A DNA stretch of 64,000 nt from Brumimicrobium aurantiacum (GCF_003402975.1 NZ_QURB01000011.1:1-64000); one strand, 5' to 3'; positions 51,989-61,734 are shown, counted from the stretch's first letter. Program-made: numbers and translations. The notes: generated from the letters alone by a model not told the origin.

Positions 51989-52674
51989 AGTTTTTCAATA
52001 GTTCCTCCTAATTTAATATTCTTGTTGACTTTAGGATGTCCATTATAGTTAATGATTCCACCACTTGTAACATTTGCGTTTAAACTTTGAATAGGAGCGC
52101 AAATAATTTCACCTCCGAAGGTAACGTTAGCATTAACTTCGTCCGCTCTCAGACGAACAGCTGCAATTGTTCCACCTGCTTTTATTGTTGGTTCAAATAT
52201 TGGCGTTTTTCCATTGATACTGATAGAACCACCTTTAGTAACATTTGATTTTATCAATGGGGCATAAACTTCATTAATTTCCAACTTTCCTCCAGCATCA
52301 GCTAGGTAAGAAACAGTAGAGTTAAATTCACCTGCATTTTTTACTTTAATTTGAGCGCCTCTTCTTGCTTCAATAGTGCTTATATTACCAGCATAATACA
52401 ATGTTAAGTTAATCCCTATTTCTTCCACAAAACTTCCACTATACTTAATGGTAAGTGTATTTTGAGAATAAGAAAAAGTTAAGTTTTCAAGATTAACATC
52501 ATTATCATCTTTGTCAACAATTGCTTCCTTCTCAGAAGAGTTGATAATTTGAACAGGGAAGTTTCCAATAACCACAAGTTTTTCGAATTTAGATAATTCA
52601 TAAACCGTTGATTCTTGAGCAAAGGAGTTTGATAAAATGATGAAACTAACTATAAATATTAAGATCCCTTTCAT
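51985..52674 (-). CDS. GIN-domain (DUF2807) putative surface protein
   Basis: 229 residues with signal peptide (L-I-F-I-V-S-F-I-I-L-S-N-S-F-A). The body has the repeated G-G-x-I / A-G-G strand pattern of the auto-transporter-adhesin-head GIN domain (DUF2807; beta-helix), e.g. V-T-K-G-G-S-I-S, K-A-G-G-T-I-A and T-F-G-G-E-I. Exported, likely periplasmic or outer membrane. 9 nt after the HMG-CoA lyase gene stop. Confidence 0.82.
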   Translation of the reverse strand: MKGILIFIVSFIILSNSFAQESTVYELSKFEKLVVIGNFPVQIINSSEKEAIVDKDDNDVNLENLTFSYSQNTLTIKYSGSFVEEIGINLTLYYAGNISTIEARRGAQIKVKNAGEFNSTVSYLADAGGKLEINEVYAPLIKSNVTKGGSISINGKTPIFEPTIKAGGTIAAVRLRADEVNANVTFGGEIICAPIQSLNANVTSGGIINYNGHPKVNKNIKLGGTIEKL

Positions 52675-52683
52675 AATCGCTAT

Positions 52684-53544
52684 TTAAAATACGTAATTAC
52701 TTTGTTGAACGGCTTTGTCAAGCATTTCTAAATTTAAATCTGTTCTGATCTTGTGTTCATCAAAGTATTTTACCATTTTTTCAGTTGGCATATTTCCTAC
52801 TAAATCATCTTTGGCCATTGGACATCCACCAAAACCTCTAATTGCTCCATCAAACCTTCTACAACCTGCGTCATAAGCAGATTTTATTTTCTCTTCATAA
52901 GTATCAGGTGTGGTATGAAGATGAACACCAATTTCAGCGTTAGGTACTTCTGGAAGTGTATTGTTGAGTACACTTTTTATTATTCCAGGGTTTGAAATAC
53001 CAATAGTATCAGAAAGAGCTAAAATTTCAATACCAAGTTCTTGATTTAGACGTAAAGCCCATTTTGTTACTGTATCCGCATTCCATTCATCACCATAAGG
53101 ATTTCCAAATCCCATGGAAAGATATACAACCAATTTTTTATTTGAGTTTATTGCTACATTTTGAATGGATTCAAGTCTTCCTAAACTACCCTCAATAGAA
53201 GTGTTGGTATTGCGTTGCTGAAAAGTTTCGGATATAGAAAAAGGATAACCTAGGTAATTAATTTGCTCAAATTCAGCAGCGTCACTGGCTCCTCTTTCAT
53301 TGGCTACAATACTTAGTAATTTTGATCTTGTTTTAGAAAGGTCTAGTTTTTCCAGTACCATAGCTGTATCTCTCATTTGTGGAATAGCCTTTGGCGAGAC
53401 AAAACTCCCGAAATCTATCGTGTCGAAACCAACCTTTAAAAGTTCGTTGAGATAATTGATTTTTGTAGTTGTTGGAATAAATTCTTTAATTCCTTGCATT
53501 GCGTCCCTTGGACATTCGATTATTTTCAGATTTTCCATATTCAC
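52684..53544 (-). CDS. mvaB: hydroxymethylglutaryl-CoA lyase
   Basis: 286 residues, HMGL-like TIM barrel. N-terminal I-I-E-C-P-R-D-A-M-Q-G carries the catalytic Arg-Asp; the metal-binding H-L-H-T-T and the catalytic Cys loop R-G-F-G-G-C-P-M-A are present. Cleaves HMG-CoA to acetyl-CoA and acetoacetate in leucine breakdown. It is 15 nt downstream of pyrD and 9 nt before the GIN gene, although these functions are unrelated. Confidence 0.9.
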   Translation of the reverse strand: MNMENLKIIECPRDAMQGIKEFIPTTTKINYLNELLKVGFDTIDFGSFVSPKAIPQMRDTAMVLEKLDLSKTRSKLLSIVANERGASDAAEFEQINYLGYPFSISETFQQRNTNTSIEGSLGRLESIQNVAINSNKKLVVYLSMGFGNPYGDEWNADTVTKWALRLNQELGIEILALSDTIGISNPGIIKSVLNNTLPEVPNAEIGVHLHTTPDTYEEKIKSAYDAGCRRFDGAIRGFGGCPMAKDDLVGNMPTEKMVKYFDEHKIRTDLNLEMLDKAVQQSNYVF

Positions 53545-53559
53545 GAATATACAAAAAGC

Positions 53560-54582
53560 TTATGATTTTAAGATAGCCTCATTAATCTTTCGAACAAGAC
53601 TTGGTCCTTCATAAATAAACCCAGAATAGATTTGAACAAGTGATGCACCAGCCTCGAATTTCTCCATTGCATCTTCTGCAGAATGGATTCCACCAACTCC
53701 AATAATTGGAAAACTACCTTTCGAATTTGTGTGTAAATAACGAACCACTTCAGTAGATCTTTTTGTTAGTGGTTTCCCTGATAGTCCACCAGCTCCAATA
53801 GATTCAACGTCATTTGTTTTTAATCCAGAACGGTCAATTGTTGTGTTAGTAGCGATTACTCCATCTATTTTTGTGGTATCAATAATTTCAATGATATCAT
53901 CTAGTTGATCATCTGTTAAATCAGGAGCAATTTTTAATAAAATTGGTCGTTGAATTTCCTTACTATCATTTAAAACTTTAAGAGTATTTAACAAAGCTGT
54001 TAATGGTTCTTTATCTTGAAGTGCTCTTAAGTTTGGTGTATTTGGAGAGCTTACATTGACAACAAAGTAATCTACATATTTATAAAGTGCATCAAAACAT
54101 TTAACATAATCGTCAATTGCATTTTCATTGGGTGTCACTTTGTTTTTACCAATATTACCTCCAATCAATAGATCCGATTTTCTGTTTTTTAACTTTTCAA
54201 CAAGGGCTTCAATTCCATCATTGTTAAAACCCATACGGTTGATAATCGCTTCATCTTCTACCAATCGGAAAAGGCGTTTTTTTGGATTACCTTCTTGAGG
54301 TAGGGGAGTTACCGTTCCAACTTCAATAAAACCGAATCCAGTATATTCCAATTCATTGAATAGTTTTCCATTTTTATCGAAACCTGCAGCTAAACCTACT
54401 GGGTTTTTAAATTTTAAACCAAATAATTCTCTTTCCAACCTTTTGTCTTCTACAACATAAAGTTTTTTCCAAAGCGATTTAACTCCTGGAATGGCAAGTG
54501 TGTTTTTAATAAGTTTGAAAGTAATATAATGAATCTTTTCTGGGTCGAAAAGAAAGAAAACGCGTTTAATAATGGAATACAT
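53560..54582 (-). CDS. pyrD: dihydroorotate dehydrogenase (quinone), class 2
   Basis: 340 residues from M-Y-S-I-I-K (54582); the longer start at 54636 adds 18 atypical residues. FMN barrel with the N-terminal membrane-associating helix typical of class 2 (F-L-F-D-P-E-K-I-H). N-x-x-[16 protein letters not shown] motifs A-G-G-L-S-G-K-P-L and V-G-G-I-H. Oxidises dihydroorotate to orotate, passing electrons to quinone, in pyrimidine synthesis. Confidence 0.95.
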   Translation of the reverse strand: MYSIIKRVFFLFDPEKIHYITFKLIKNTLAIPGVKSLWKKLYVVEDKRLERELFGLKFKNPVGLAAGFDKNGKLFNELEYTGFGFIEVGTVTPLPQEGNPKKRLFRLVEDEAIINRMGFNNDGIEALVEKLKNRKSDLLIGGNIGKNKVTPNENAIDDYVKCFDALYKYVDYFVVNVSSPNTPNLRALQDKEPLTALLNTLKVLNDSKEIQRPILLKIAPDLTDDQLDDIIEIIDTTKIDGVIATNTTIDRSGLKTNDVESIGAGGLSGKPLTKRSTEVVRYLHTNSKGSFPIIGVGGIHSAEDAMEKFEAGASLVQIYSGFIYEGPSLVRKINEAILKS

Positions 54583-54617
54583 AATTCTTTTGTTTGCACA
54601 AAAATAGCAATAAAAAA

Positions 54618-54640
54618 AGGTGAGCCTTTGACTCACCTTA
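54618..54640 (-). terminator. terminator of the PorG-like gene
   Basis: AAGGTGAG-CCTTTGA-CTCACCTT with T run on the minus strand, 22 nt past the stop. Confidence 0.8.
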
Positions 54641-54662
54641 AAATTTTTTCAATCCATTTTTT

Positions 54663-55607
54663 CTAGAACTTTGTTCGACCATTCCAACGAGTTCTAGACA
54701 TACCTTTTGGTTTTGGATATGTAATATTTCTAATGATGGTGATGTTCGAAAACATATAAGCATCATTGTCTTCTGGGTTCCCTCTTTGTTGTCCTTCTGT
54801 AAACCATGTGTGGTTCTCTATTGAAGGATTAGCAGCGTAAACAGCATTGCCACCAACTTTGTCTTGAAGGGTTTCTGGGTCGTAATACACTGTACTTACA
54901 TCATCTATATAATCTGTAAATGTTTTGTTATAAGAAACTTCTATTCCAAGTCTCCAATATTTACCAATAGCAAATTTAAATCCAACTCCAAAAGGAATAG
55001 ATAAACTTGTTCTTTTGTATTCTTCAGCACCGTTAGGTAGTCCTTGACCTTCAGTTCTAAGCGGTCTTAAATCTGTCCAACTGCCATTAATTTTTGTTTG
55101 TGGATTGAAAAAGAAACCAGAAACTCCAGAGAAAACATAAAAAATGTCTGCTTTAGTTCCACGCCCTTTAGTGCCATAGGAATTGTATCTAGCTCCACCT
55201 TCTTCTTTAGCATAAATAATATATTCTAATCTTTGACTAAGTTCTACAACTATGGATCTGAAAGATAGGTTTCTGCTTCTTCTAATGATTTCATCAGTAT
55301 TTGCATCATTTCCTGATAGCATTCCTGCGTATAATTGTGTAGAGGTTGCGAATCTAGGATGGAATCTAAATCGATAACCAAAACCTGCACCATAACGCGT
55401 ACTTGACCAATCTAAATCTGCAATTGAGTTTTGTGTTCCTTCTCTATTTAATCCTCCTAAATCACCCAAGAATTGTGTAGCTCCTACAGAGAAGAAAATT
55501 TCTGATTTATTTAAGGACCAATTGTTAGAATTACCAAAACCACCATTGCTTTGACTATACGAAAATAGCGTAGCAAGAGAGAAAATAGTCAATATTAGGT
55601 ATCTCAT
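54663..55607 (-). CDS. outer-membrane beta-barrel protein, DUF6089/PorG-like
   Basis: 314 residues from M-R-Y-L-I-L-T (55607), chosen because it starts a signal peptide (I-F-S-L-A-T-L-F-S-Y-S-Q); the earlier ATG at 55676 is unlikely. Amphipathic strands throughout, with the DUF6089 blocks F-L-G-D-L-G-G and R-N-L-S-F-R-S near 105-111. PorG of the type IX secretion system belongs to the same family; identity as PorG itself is not certain. A good promoter lies at 55647-55677 on the minus strand. Confidence 0.75.
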   Translation of the reverse strand: MRYLILTIFSLATLFSYSQSNGGFGNSNNWSLNKSEIFFSVGATQFLGDLGGLNREGTQNSIADLDWSSTRYGAGFGYRFRFHPRFATSTQLYAGMLSGNDANTDEIIRRSRNLSFRSIVVELSQRLEYIIYAKEEGGARYNSYGTKGRGTKADIFYVFSGVSGFFFNPQTKINGSWTDLRPLRTEGQGLPNGAEEYKRTSLSIPFGVGFKFAIGKYWRLGIEVSYNKTFTDYIDDVSTVYYDPETLQDKVGGNAVYAANPSIENHTWFTEGQQRGNPEDNDAYMFSNITIIRNITYPKPKGMSRTRWNGRTKF

Positions 55608-55646
55608 ATTTGTTTTGTTAATCAATTCTAATGTGTAATAATTATA

Positions 55647-55677
55647 CAAATATAGTAAGTATGATAAAATAATCAAA
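55647..55677 (-). promoter_or_regulatory. promoter of the PorG-like gene
   Basis: On the minus strand TTTG (55674-55677), 19-nt spacer, TATATTTG (55647-55654), a full match to the Bacteroidota consensus, 40 nt before the chosen start. Confidence 0.7.
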
Positions 55678-55802
55678 TTAAATTTTTATTCAGCTAATGT
55701 TATTTTAATTGAAACTAAGTTGATTACGCTAGACCTTTCTGTTTCATTTAGCTCTTCGTTTTAGTTTAACTGATAATTTTATTCGTGAGCTTATTTACAA
55801 AA

Positions 55803-57626
55803 TTAATTGATTTGAAGTTCATTTAAATTCGCATAAACACCGTTTGGTTTTGAAATCAATTCTTCGTGTGTTCCTTGTTCTACAACTTTTCCTTTTTCCA
55901 TAACCAAAATAGTGTTGGCTTTGCGGATGGTGGATAATCTGTGAGCAATAATGAATGATGTTCTATTTTCCATCAATCGATCTAAAGCTTCTTGAACTAA
56001 ACTTTCAGATTCTGCATCAAGTGCTGATGTTGCTTCGTCTAAAATTAAAATAGTTGGATCTTTCAAGATAGCTCTTGCAATAGCTATTCTTTGTTTTTGT
56101 CCTCCTGAAAGCTGGATTCCACGATCCCCAACTTCTGTGTCAAATCCATCTGGAAATGATTGAATAAATTCTAGGGCGTTGGCTTTCTTTGCAGCATTTT
56201 CAACTTCTTGGTCTGTCGCATCTTGCTTTCCAAATAAAATGTTGTCTTTTATGGATCCACTAAATAGAATTACCTCCTGTGGAACAAGAGCCATGTTTTC
56301 ACGAAGATGTTTTAATTCCAAGTCTTTTACATTGATTCCGTCTAAAGTATATAGTCCAGATGTAGGCTCGTAAAATCTTTGTAACAATGAAGCAATCGTT
56401 GATTTTCCTGCTCCAGAAGCACCGACAAGGGCTATTTTTTCTCCTTTTTTAGCTGTGAATGAAAGTTTGTTTAGGACTTGAATGTCTTTTCTTTGTGGGT
56501 AGTGGAATGAAACGTTATTAAACGCGACATCTCCTTTGATTTCCGTTGATTTTTCTCCTTTGTGAATGTCTTCTTCAGTCTTTTCAGCGATAATATTCAT
56601 TAAATGCTCTGTTGAACCCACAGCTTTTTGCATGGAAGCATAAAGGTCTGGAATAGATCCAATACTAGCTCCCATAAATACTGTAAACATGACAAAAGAA
56701 AAGAAATCGCCACGGTCTAATGTTGCATCAGGTCCAAGTGTCATATGGAGTCCTTGCCAGATGATAAATATGATTGCTCCAAACATACATGTAATGATAA
56801 AAGTGATGAATAGGCCTCTCCAGTTTCCACTTTTGATGTTTAGCTTTTTAATTGTTTCAATAGATTTTCTGTATTTAATGATCATGAACAACTCATTTGT
56901 AAAGGTTTTTACATTGGTTATTCCCATTAAACTTTCTTCTATAATAGAGTTTGAGACTGCAGAGTAGTCTTGCGCTTTTTTACTTAATTTTTTAATGAAT
57001 CGGCCAAATATCACTGCGATTATTGCCATTACAGGTACAGTAGCTAACATAATTAAGGCTAATCTCCAACTTACAACCATTAAGAAAATGATTGAACCAA
57101 TGATCGTGATCACTTGGCGAAATAGTTCGGCGATTGTAGTTCTTAAGGTGTCTTGGATTAAGGTAATGTCTGCAGAGATTCTACTAGTGATTTCTCCAAC
57201 TTTATTTTTGTTGAAAAACTCCATAGGCATGTATATCAATTTGTCGAAAGCATCTTTTCGGATATCACGCATTGTGCGCTCCGTTACTTTTGTAAAAATG
57301 ACAACCCTGAAAAAAGAAGAAACTCCTTGAATAATGAGTAAGGCTAATAAAAGTAAAGCAACACTATTAATGTTGTCTAAATTTATACCTTCTAAAATTT
57401 CTTGATTATTTGGACTGGCTGTATCAGAAGGTAAGTCACTACCTAGTAACTGGCCTAAAAGATAAGGGAAGAGTAGGGATGCAGATGATGAAATAACTAA
57501 GAAAATCCATCCAAGTGCAAAATGAGCTCGGTAAGGTTTTAAATAGCTAAATATTTTTTTTGCCTTTTGAACTGACTCTTTACTTAATTTTACACGTTCT
57601 TTCTTTTTATTCTTTGGCTTAAGCAT
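55803..57626 (-). CDS. ABC transporter, fused permease and ATPase (MsbA-like)
   Basis: 607 residues from M-L-K-P-K-N (57626); an upstream TTG at 57656 lies inside a TAACTTTG -7-like element and is unlikely. Six membrane segments (about 35-330) then the ATPase: G-A-S-G-A-G-K-S-T, L-S-G-G-Q-K-Q-R-I and I-L-I-L-D-E-A-T-S-A-L. Homodimeric exporter of the MsbA/lipid or multidrug type; the cargo cannot be told from sequence. Confidence 0.9.
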   Translation of the reverse strand: MLKPKNKKKERVKLSKESVQKAKKIFSYLKPYRAHFALGWIFLVISSSASLLFPYLLGQLLGSDLPSDTASPNNQEILEGINLDNINSVALLLLALLIIQGVSSFFRVVIFTKVTERTMRDIRKDAFDKLIYMPMEFFNKNKVGEITSRISADITLIQDTLRTTIAELFRQVITIIGSIIFLMVVSWRLALIMLATVPVMAIIAVIFGRFIKKLSKKAQDYSAVSNSIIEESLMGITNVKTFTNELFMIIKYRKSIETIKKLNIKSGNWRGLFITFIITCMFGAIIFIIWQGLHMTLGPDATLDRGDFFSFVMFTVFMGASIGSIPDLYASMQKAVGSTEHLMNIIAEKTEEDIHKGEKSTEIKGDVAFNNVSFHYPQRKDIQVLNKLSFTAKKGEKIALVGASGAGKSTIASLLQRFYEPTSGLYTLDGINVKDLELKHLRENMALVPQEVILFSGSIKDNILFGKQDATDQEVENAAKKANALEFIQSFPDGFDTEVGDRGIQLSGGQKQRIAIARAILKDPTILILDEATSALDAESESLVQEALDRLMENRTSFIIAHRLSTIRKANTILVMEKGKVVEQGTHEELISKPNGVYANLNELQIN

Positions 57627-57711
57627 TCTTGTTCGGTAAAAATAATTTGACCACAAAGTTAATGTAAGAACTTTGGAATACGATTAAATTTGAATATTTT
57701 TGCAATTCGAT

Positions 57712-57741
57712 TTTGTTTAGAGCAAAAAAGGACTATCTTTG
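57712..57741 (+). promoter_or_regulatory. promoter of rpmH
   Basis: TTTG (57712-57715), 18-nt spacer, TATCTTTG (57734-57741), followed by CAGTCC. Same start-region sequence TTTGCAGTCC as in the tRNA-Ser promoter. Confidence 0.75.
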
Positions 57742-57787
57742 CAGTCCTTAATTAGAAAGAGAATTTTAAATTTATAATAAATAGGTC

Positions 57788-57946
57788 ATGAAAAGAACAT
57801 TTCAACCATCACAACGTAAGAGAAGAAACAAGCATGGATTCCGTAGTCGTATGGCTACTAAAAACGGTCGTAGAGTATTAGCTGCGCGTCGTAAAAAAGG
57901 AAGAAAAAGTTTAACTGTTTCTAGTAACAAGTTAGCAAAACGCTAG
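57788..57946 (+). CDS. rpmH: 50S ribosomal protein L34
   Basis: 52 residues starting [12 protein letters not shown], with [12 protein letters not shown] and [11 protein letters not shown]. This is the entire conserved L34 sequence. It is a short ORF, easy to miss. Alone in its transcript, with a promoter upstream and a hairpin with T run downstream. Confidence 0.97.
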   Translation: MKRTFQPSQRKRRNKHGFRSRMATKNGRRVLAARRKKGRKSLTVSSNKLAKR

Positions 57947-57970
57947 AATATAGTTAGTATATAATTAAAT

Positions 57971-57998
57971 AGTCCATCAATAAAAGGTGGGCTTTTTT
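57971..57998 (+). terminator. terminator of rpmH
   Basis: AGTCCATC / GGTGGGCT stem with G-T pairs around an AT loop, followed by TTTTTT. Confidence 0.6.
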
Positions 57999-58133
57999 AG
58001 TTTATATATACTTTAAAAAATCAAGGTTTGTGAGGAGAGTTTCTTAACAAGAAAAAAAGAATATTTTAAGAGCAATATCTTGAAATTTGAAGGAAATAAG
58101 ATTAATTTAGTGCCGAAATAAATAAGTCAAATA

Positions 58134-59345
58134 ATGAATTTACACGAATATCAAGGGAAATCGATTTTAAAAACTTTTGGAGTAGCTGTTCAAGAGAGCG
58201 TTGTTATTGATGACGTTGCAAATGCAGTATCAAAAGCAAAAGAATTAACTGAAAAAACAGGTACTGAATGGTACGTTGTTAAAGCACAAATTCACGCTGG
58301 AGGTCGTGGAAAAGGAACGATAGAAGAAACAGGTTCTCGTGGTGTTGTTTTAGCAAAAGGAATTGATAAAGTAGAAGAAGTTGTTAAAGGTATCTTAGGT
58401 GGTCATCTTGAAACTGCGCAAACAAATGGTGTTGCGAAGAAAGTAAACAAAGTGATGATTGCAGAAGATGTTTATTATCCTGGTGATAGTGAGCCTTCTG
58501 AAATTTACATGTCTGTATTGATGGACCGTGATAAAGGAAGAAATGTAATTATCTATTCTACTGAAGGTGGAATGGATATTGAAACAGTTGCGGAAGAAAC
58601 TCCAGAGCTTATCTTTAAAGAAGAAGTTGATCCAAGAGTTGGACTTCAAGGTTTCCAAGCAAGAAAGATTGCCTTTAATCTTGGACTTAATGGAAAAGCA
58701 TTTAAAGAAATGACAAAGTTTGTAACTGCATTATATAATTCTTACATCGGATCTGATGCTTCAATGTTTGAAATTAATCCAGTATTAAAAACTTCAGATG
58801 ATAAAGTGATTGCTGTTGATGCAAAAGTTACGCTTGACGATACAGCTTTATTCCGTCACAAAGATTATGCAGAAATGCGTGATAAAACGGAAGAAGATCC
58901 TGCAGAGGTTGAAGCTGATGAAGCAGGATTAAACTTCGTTAAACTTGACGGTAACGTTGGATGTATGGTTAATGGTGCTGGTTTAGCAATGGCTACAATG
59001 GATATCATTAAGCAATCAGGTGGTAACCCTGCAAATTTCCTTGATGTTGGTGGTACAGCTGATGCTGCACGTGTTGAAAAAGCATTTGATATTATCCTTA
59101 AAGATGAAAATGTAAAAGCAATTTTAATTAACATTTTTGGAGGTATCGTTCGTTGTGACCGTGTTGCTCAAGGTGTTGTAGATGCATACAAGAACATGGG
59201 GGGTATTCCAGTTCCAATCATTGTTCGTTTGCAAGGAACTAACGCTGAAGAAGCAAAGAAATTAATTGATGAATCAGGATTGGATGTACATTCAGCTGTT
59301 TTACTTCAAGAAGCTTCTGACTTAGTGAAAAAGATTTTAGCTTAA
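58134..59345 (+). CDS. sucC: succinyl-CoA synthetase beta subunit
   Basis: 403 residues. ATP-grasp domain at the N-terminus (M-N-L-H-E-Y-Q-G-K, then [11 protein letters not shown]) and a CoA-ligase domain at the C-terminus ([27 protein letters not shown]). Forms ATP in the citric acid cycle with SucD, which is not in this window. Terminator follows at 59371-59398. Confidence 0.95.
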   Translation: MNLHEYQGKSILKTFGVAVQESVVIDDVANAVSKAKELTEKTGTEWYVVKAQIHAGGRGKGTIEETGSRGVVLAKGIDKVEEVVKGILGGHLETAQTNGVAKKVNKVMIAEDVYYPGDSEPSEIYMSVLMDRDKGRNVIIYSTEGGMDIETVAEETPELIFKEEVDPRVGLQGFQARKIAFNLGLNGKAFKEMTKFVTALYNSYIGSDASMFEINPVLKTSDDKVIAVDAKVTLDDTALFRHKDYAEMRDKTEEDPAEVEADEAGLNFVKLDGNVGCMVNGAGLAMATMDIIKQSGGNPANFLDVGGTADAARVEKAFDIILKDENVKAILINIFGGIVRCDRVAQGVVDAYKNMGGIPVPIIVRLQGTNAEEAKKLIDESGLDVHSAVLLQEASDLVKKILA

Positions 59346-59370
59346 GTCTAATTAAATATTATATAGTATT

Positions 59371-59398
59371 AAGGGAGCATTTAGGTGTTCCCTTTTTT
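59371..59398 (+). terminator. terminator of sucC
   Basis: AAGGGAGCA-TTTAGG-TGTTCCCTT then a T run, 25 nt past the stop. Confidence 0.65.
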
Positions 59399-59438
59399 AC
59401 ATTTTTATCGTTTTATTAAAACAAATTATTCTGATCTT

Positions 59439-60227
59439 ATGATAAAGTATAAATCAAAAGAGGAAATCGAAAAACTTAGAGCTGCTGCACAGGTTGTTAG
59501 TAGAACTTTAGGGAAGGTGGCAGAGGCGATCGAACCAGGTGTAACTACATTGGAATTAGATGCTATCGCAGAAGATTATATTCGCTCTCAGGGTGCTGTT
59601 CCTGGATTTTTAGGATTATACGATTTTCCAAATACTTTGTGTATTTCTGTTAATGAACAAGTTGTTCATGGTTATCCAACCGATGAACCAATTAAAGATG
59701 GAGATGTTGTTTCTGTAGATTGTGGAGCAATTCTCGATGGATATTACGGAGATCATGCCTATACTTTTGCTGTAGGTAATGTTTCTGAAGAAGTTTTAAA
59801 GTTGCTTGAAGTTACCAAAGAATGTTTGAATATTGGAATTGAGCAAACTAGAGTAGGGAACAGAATGGGAGATATAGGTTACCACATCCAAAAACATGCT
59901 GAAGACAGAGGCTATGGTGTGGTGAGAGAATTGGTTGGTCATGGTATCGGACAAACAATGCATGAAGAGCCTCAGGTGCCTAACTACGGTAGAAGAGGAA
60001 GAGGAAAGAAGATTAAGGAAGGTTTAACCATTGCCATAGAACCAATGATTAATCTTGGTACAGCCCAAATAAAATACCTTGAGGATAATTGGACCATAGT
60101 GACCCTTGATGGGAAAGCAAGTGCACATTTTGAACATGATGTTGCTGTAGTAGATGGTAAACCAGATGTCTTATCTACATTTAAATATGTTGAAGAAGCT
60201 TTGGCTAAAAAGGACAATGTTTCTTAA
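59439..60227 (+). CDS. map: methionine aminopeptidase, type I
   Basis: 262 residues from M-I-K-Y-K-S (59439); the earlier ATG at 59385 adds an atypical hydrophobic lead inside the sucC terminator. Metal ligands: D in V-D-C-G, D in Y-G-D-H-A, H in G-H-G-I-G, E in I-A-I-E-P and E in H-F-E-H-D. Removes the initiator Met. The next gene follows 18 nt downstream. Confidence 0.95.
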   Translation: MIKYKSKEEIEKLRAAAQVVSRTLGKVAEAIEPGVTTLELDAIAEDYIRSQGAVPGFLGLYDFPNTLCISVNEQVVHGYPTDEPIKDGDVVSVDCGAILDGYYGDHAYTFAVGNVSEEVLKLLEVTKECLNIGIEQTRVGNRMGDIGYHIQKHAEDRGYGVVRELVGHGIGQTMHEEPQVPNYGRRGRGKKIKEGLTIAIEPMINLGTAQIKYLEDNWTIVTLDGKASAHFEHDVAVVDGKPDVLSTFKYVEEALAKKDNVS

Positions 60228-60245
60228 GAATATTTTAAGGCAATT

Positions 60246-60848
60246 ATGGAAAGATTGCAAAAGATAGTTACGTTAAGCTGCTTAATTTATACTTTATATG
60301 GATTAAGCAGCTTTTTTCAATTGGGGACTTTCGTTCCACCGATTCCATTAAAACCATTCCTTTTTCTTACATTTTTAATTGCTTACCTCGTAAGTTCTTC
60401 CTTTAAAGAGTTCAATCTGCTTAAAATATTCACTTCTTTTTGGCTCTTATCTCTCATTTTTGTTGGTCAATACTTTGTTGAGGTGTTTTTTGATTATCAA
60501 ACTGTAGAGTGCTATTTAAGGAATGTAGAACCTTTAGTGCTTATTGGTTCTGTGTTAGGTTTTATAAGTGTGATTTTTAAATTATCTTATACTATTGGAT
60601 TGGGTTTCTTTAAAAGCGCTATTCCTGTGTTAGGTATTGTTTTGCTTTTCAGTTTTTCACCAAATCTTGATGATCATTTGGTTTATGACTTTGTAATTAT
60701 TGCCTTTGCATTTATTTTTTATTTGTATGATTGCCTAAATCAAGTAGGAATTGTAGAAACTAAACAAAAAGAAATCATTTTATTGTTGCAAGGAGTAGCT
60801 GTTTTAACTTTCATTGAGCGAATGACTTATATAGTTTTAGCGTATTGA
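60246..60848 (+). CDS. membrane protein of unknown function
   Basis: 200 residues with six predicted membrane segments. No conserved polar motif. Unrecognised. Follows map by 18 nt on the same strand and is probably cotranscribed; ends just before the tRNA-Ser promoter. Confidence 0.65.
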   Translation: MERLQKIVTLSCLIYTLYGLSSFFQLGTFVPPIPLKPFLFLTFLIAYLVSSSFKEFNLLKIFTSFWLLSLIFVGQYFVEVFFDYQTVECYLRNVEPLVLIGSVLGFISVIFKLSYTIGLGFFKSAIPVLGIVLLFSFSPNLDDHLVYDFVIIAFAFIFYLYDCLNQVGIVETKQKEIILLLQGVAVLTFIERMTYIVLAY

Positions 60849-60884
60849 GTAAAAAAAAATCATTAACTTTTTTCCTTAAAAAGG

Positions 60885-60914
60885 TTTGATTAGTGTAAGT
60901 TATTAGTATTTTTG
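60885..60914 (+). promoter_or_regulatory. promoter of tRNA-Ser
   Basis: TTTG (60885-60888), 18-nt spacer, TATTTTTG (60907-60914), then CAGTCCGCAA. Confidence 0.7.
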
Positions 60915-60973
60915 CAGTCCGCAACGATAAAGTTGTAACAAGGTTAAGCGAAATCTTGTAAATTGAAATAAAC

Positions 60974-61060
60974 GGAGAGGTGGCTGAGTGGCTGAAAGCG
61001 GCACCCTGCTAAGGTGTTATACGGGCAACTGTATCGAGGGTTCGAATCCCTCTCTCTCCG
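60974..61060 (+). tRNA. tRNA-Ser (anticodon GCT)
   Basis: 87 nt with long variable arm. Acceptor GGAGAGG pairs with TCTCTCC; anticodon GCT in the loop C-T-G-C-T-A-A; T arm GAGGG-TTCGAAT-CCCTC. CCA not encoded. Confidence 0.95.
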
Positions 61061-61219
61061 CACGATAAATACAAACAGATGTTAAAACTTTTCGATGAAG
61101 TTAGGAAGAGAAAATGTTGAATCAACTGTAGAGTTTGTTTTAATTGAAATTAATTTTAAGATGAATTTATTGATTACTAAGTGATTAAAAATTTATTAAA
61201 AAATAATTAAATAAAACGC

Positions 61220-61249
61220 TTGCTAAGTTAAAAATTGTTTGTATCTTTG
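61220..61249 (+). promoter_or_regulatory. promoter of tRNA-Pro (and tRNA-Arg)
   Basis: TTG (61220-61222), 19-nt spacer, TATCTTTG (61242-61249), then CAACCCGCAA. The region 61061-61219 holds nothing else recognisable. Confidence 0.65.
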
Positions 61250-61366
61250 CAACCCGCAAATGATTCTTTAGAAAAGAATAGATTGAAATAAAACATTAGC
61301 GTTAAGATTTTAAATCTTAATAAATTCAATAAAACGTTATTGAATTAATGTAAAGAATGACCAGTT

Positions 61367-61441
61367 CGGGGTGTAGCGTAGCCCGGTCATCGCGCCTGCT
61401 TTGGGAGCAGGAGGTCGCAGGTTCGAATCCTGCCACCCCGA
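61367..61441 (+). tRNA. tRNA-Pro (anticodon TGG)
   Basis: 75 nt. Acceptor CGGGGTG pairs with CACCCCG; anticodon TGG in C-T-T-T-G-G-G-A; T arm GCAGG-TTCGAAT-CCTGC. Followed by a hairpin terminator. Confidence 0.95.
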
Positions 61442-61442
61442 C

Positions 61443-61472
61443 AAGGGGATGATTGATTTCATCCCCTTTTTT
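61443..61472 (+). terminator. terminator of tRNA-Pro
   Basis: GGGGATGA-TTGATT-TCATCCCC then a T run. Confidence 0.85.
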
Positions 61473-61506
61473 TGATTAAAAGTGTGTTTACACTAGTTTT
61501 AAACTA

Positions 61507-61580
61507 GGGCTCGTAGCTCAGCTGGATAGAGCACCTCCCTTCTAAGGAGGCGGTCAAAGGTTCGAATCCTTTCGGGCTCA
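61507..61580 (+). tRNA. tRNA-Arg (anticodon TCT)
   Basis: 74 nt. Acceptor GGGCTCG pairs with CGGGCTC with G-T pairs; anticodon TCT in C-T-T-C-T-A-A; T arm AAAGG-TTCGAAT-CCTTT. The integrase gene starts about 150 bp downstream, so its 3' end is a candidate attachment site. Confidence 0.95.
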
Positions 61581-61584
61581 CTAT

Positions 61585-61615
61585 AAGCGTTGATGGTTTC
61601 CATCAACGCTTTTTT
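61585..61615 (+). terminator. terminator of tRNA-Arg
   Basis: AAGCGTTGATGG-TTT-CCATCAACGCTT then a T run. Confidence 0.85.
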
Positions 61616-61692
61616 ATTTTAGACAAAGGTCTAGAGTATATTAGGTTTAGAACGATTTTGTTTTTGGCAGCGCTTGAACAACGTAAAGGATT

Positions 61693-61733
61693 GTGATACT
61701 GATCCGTGATACCAATTTCAAAATTCGTGATAC
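61693..61733 (+). promoter_or_regulatory. three GTGATAC repeats before the second integrase
   Basis: GTGATAC at 61693, 61706 and 61727 directly in front of the likely start (61735). Possible operator or arm-type sites, comparable to the arrays of the other integrase. Confidence 0.5.
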
Positions 61734-61734
61734 T

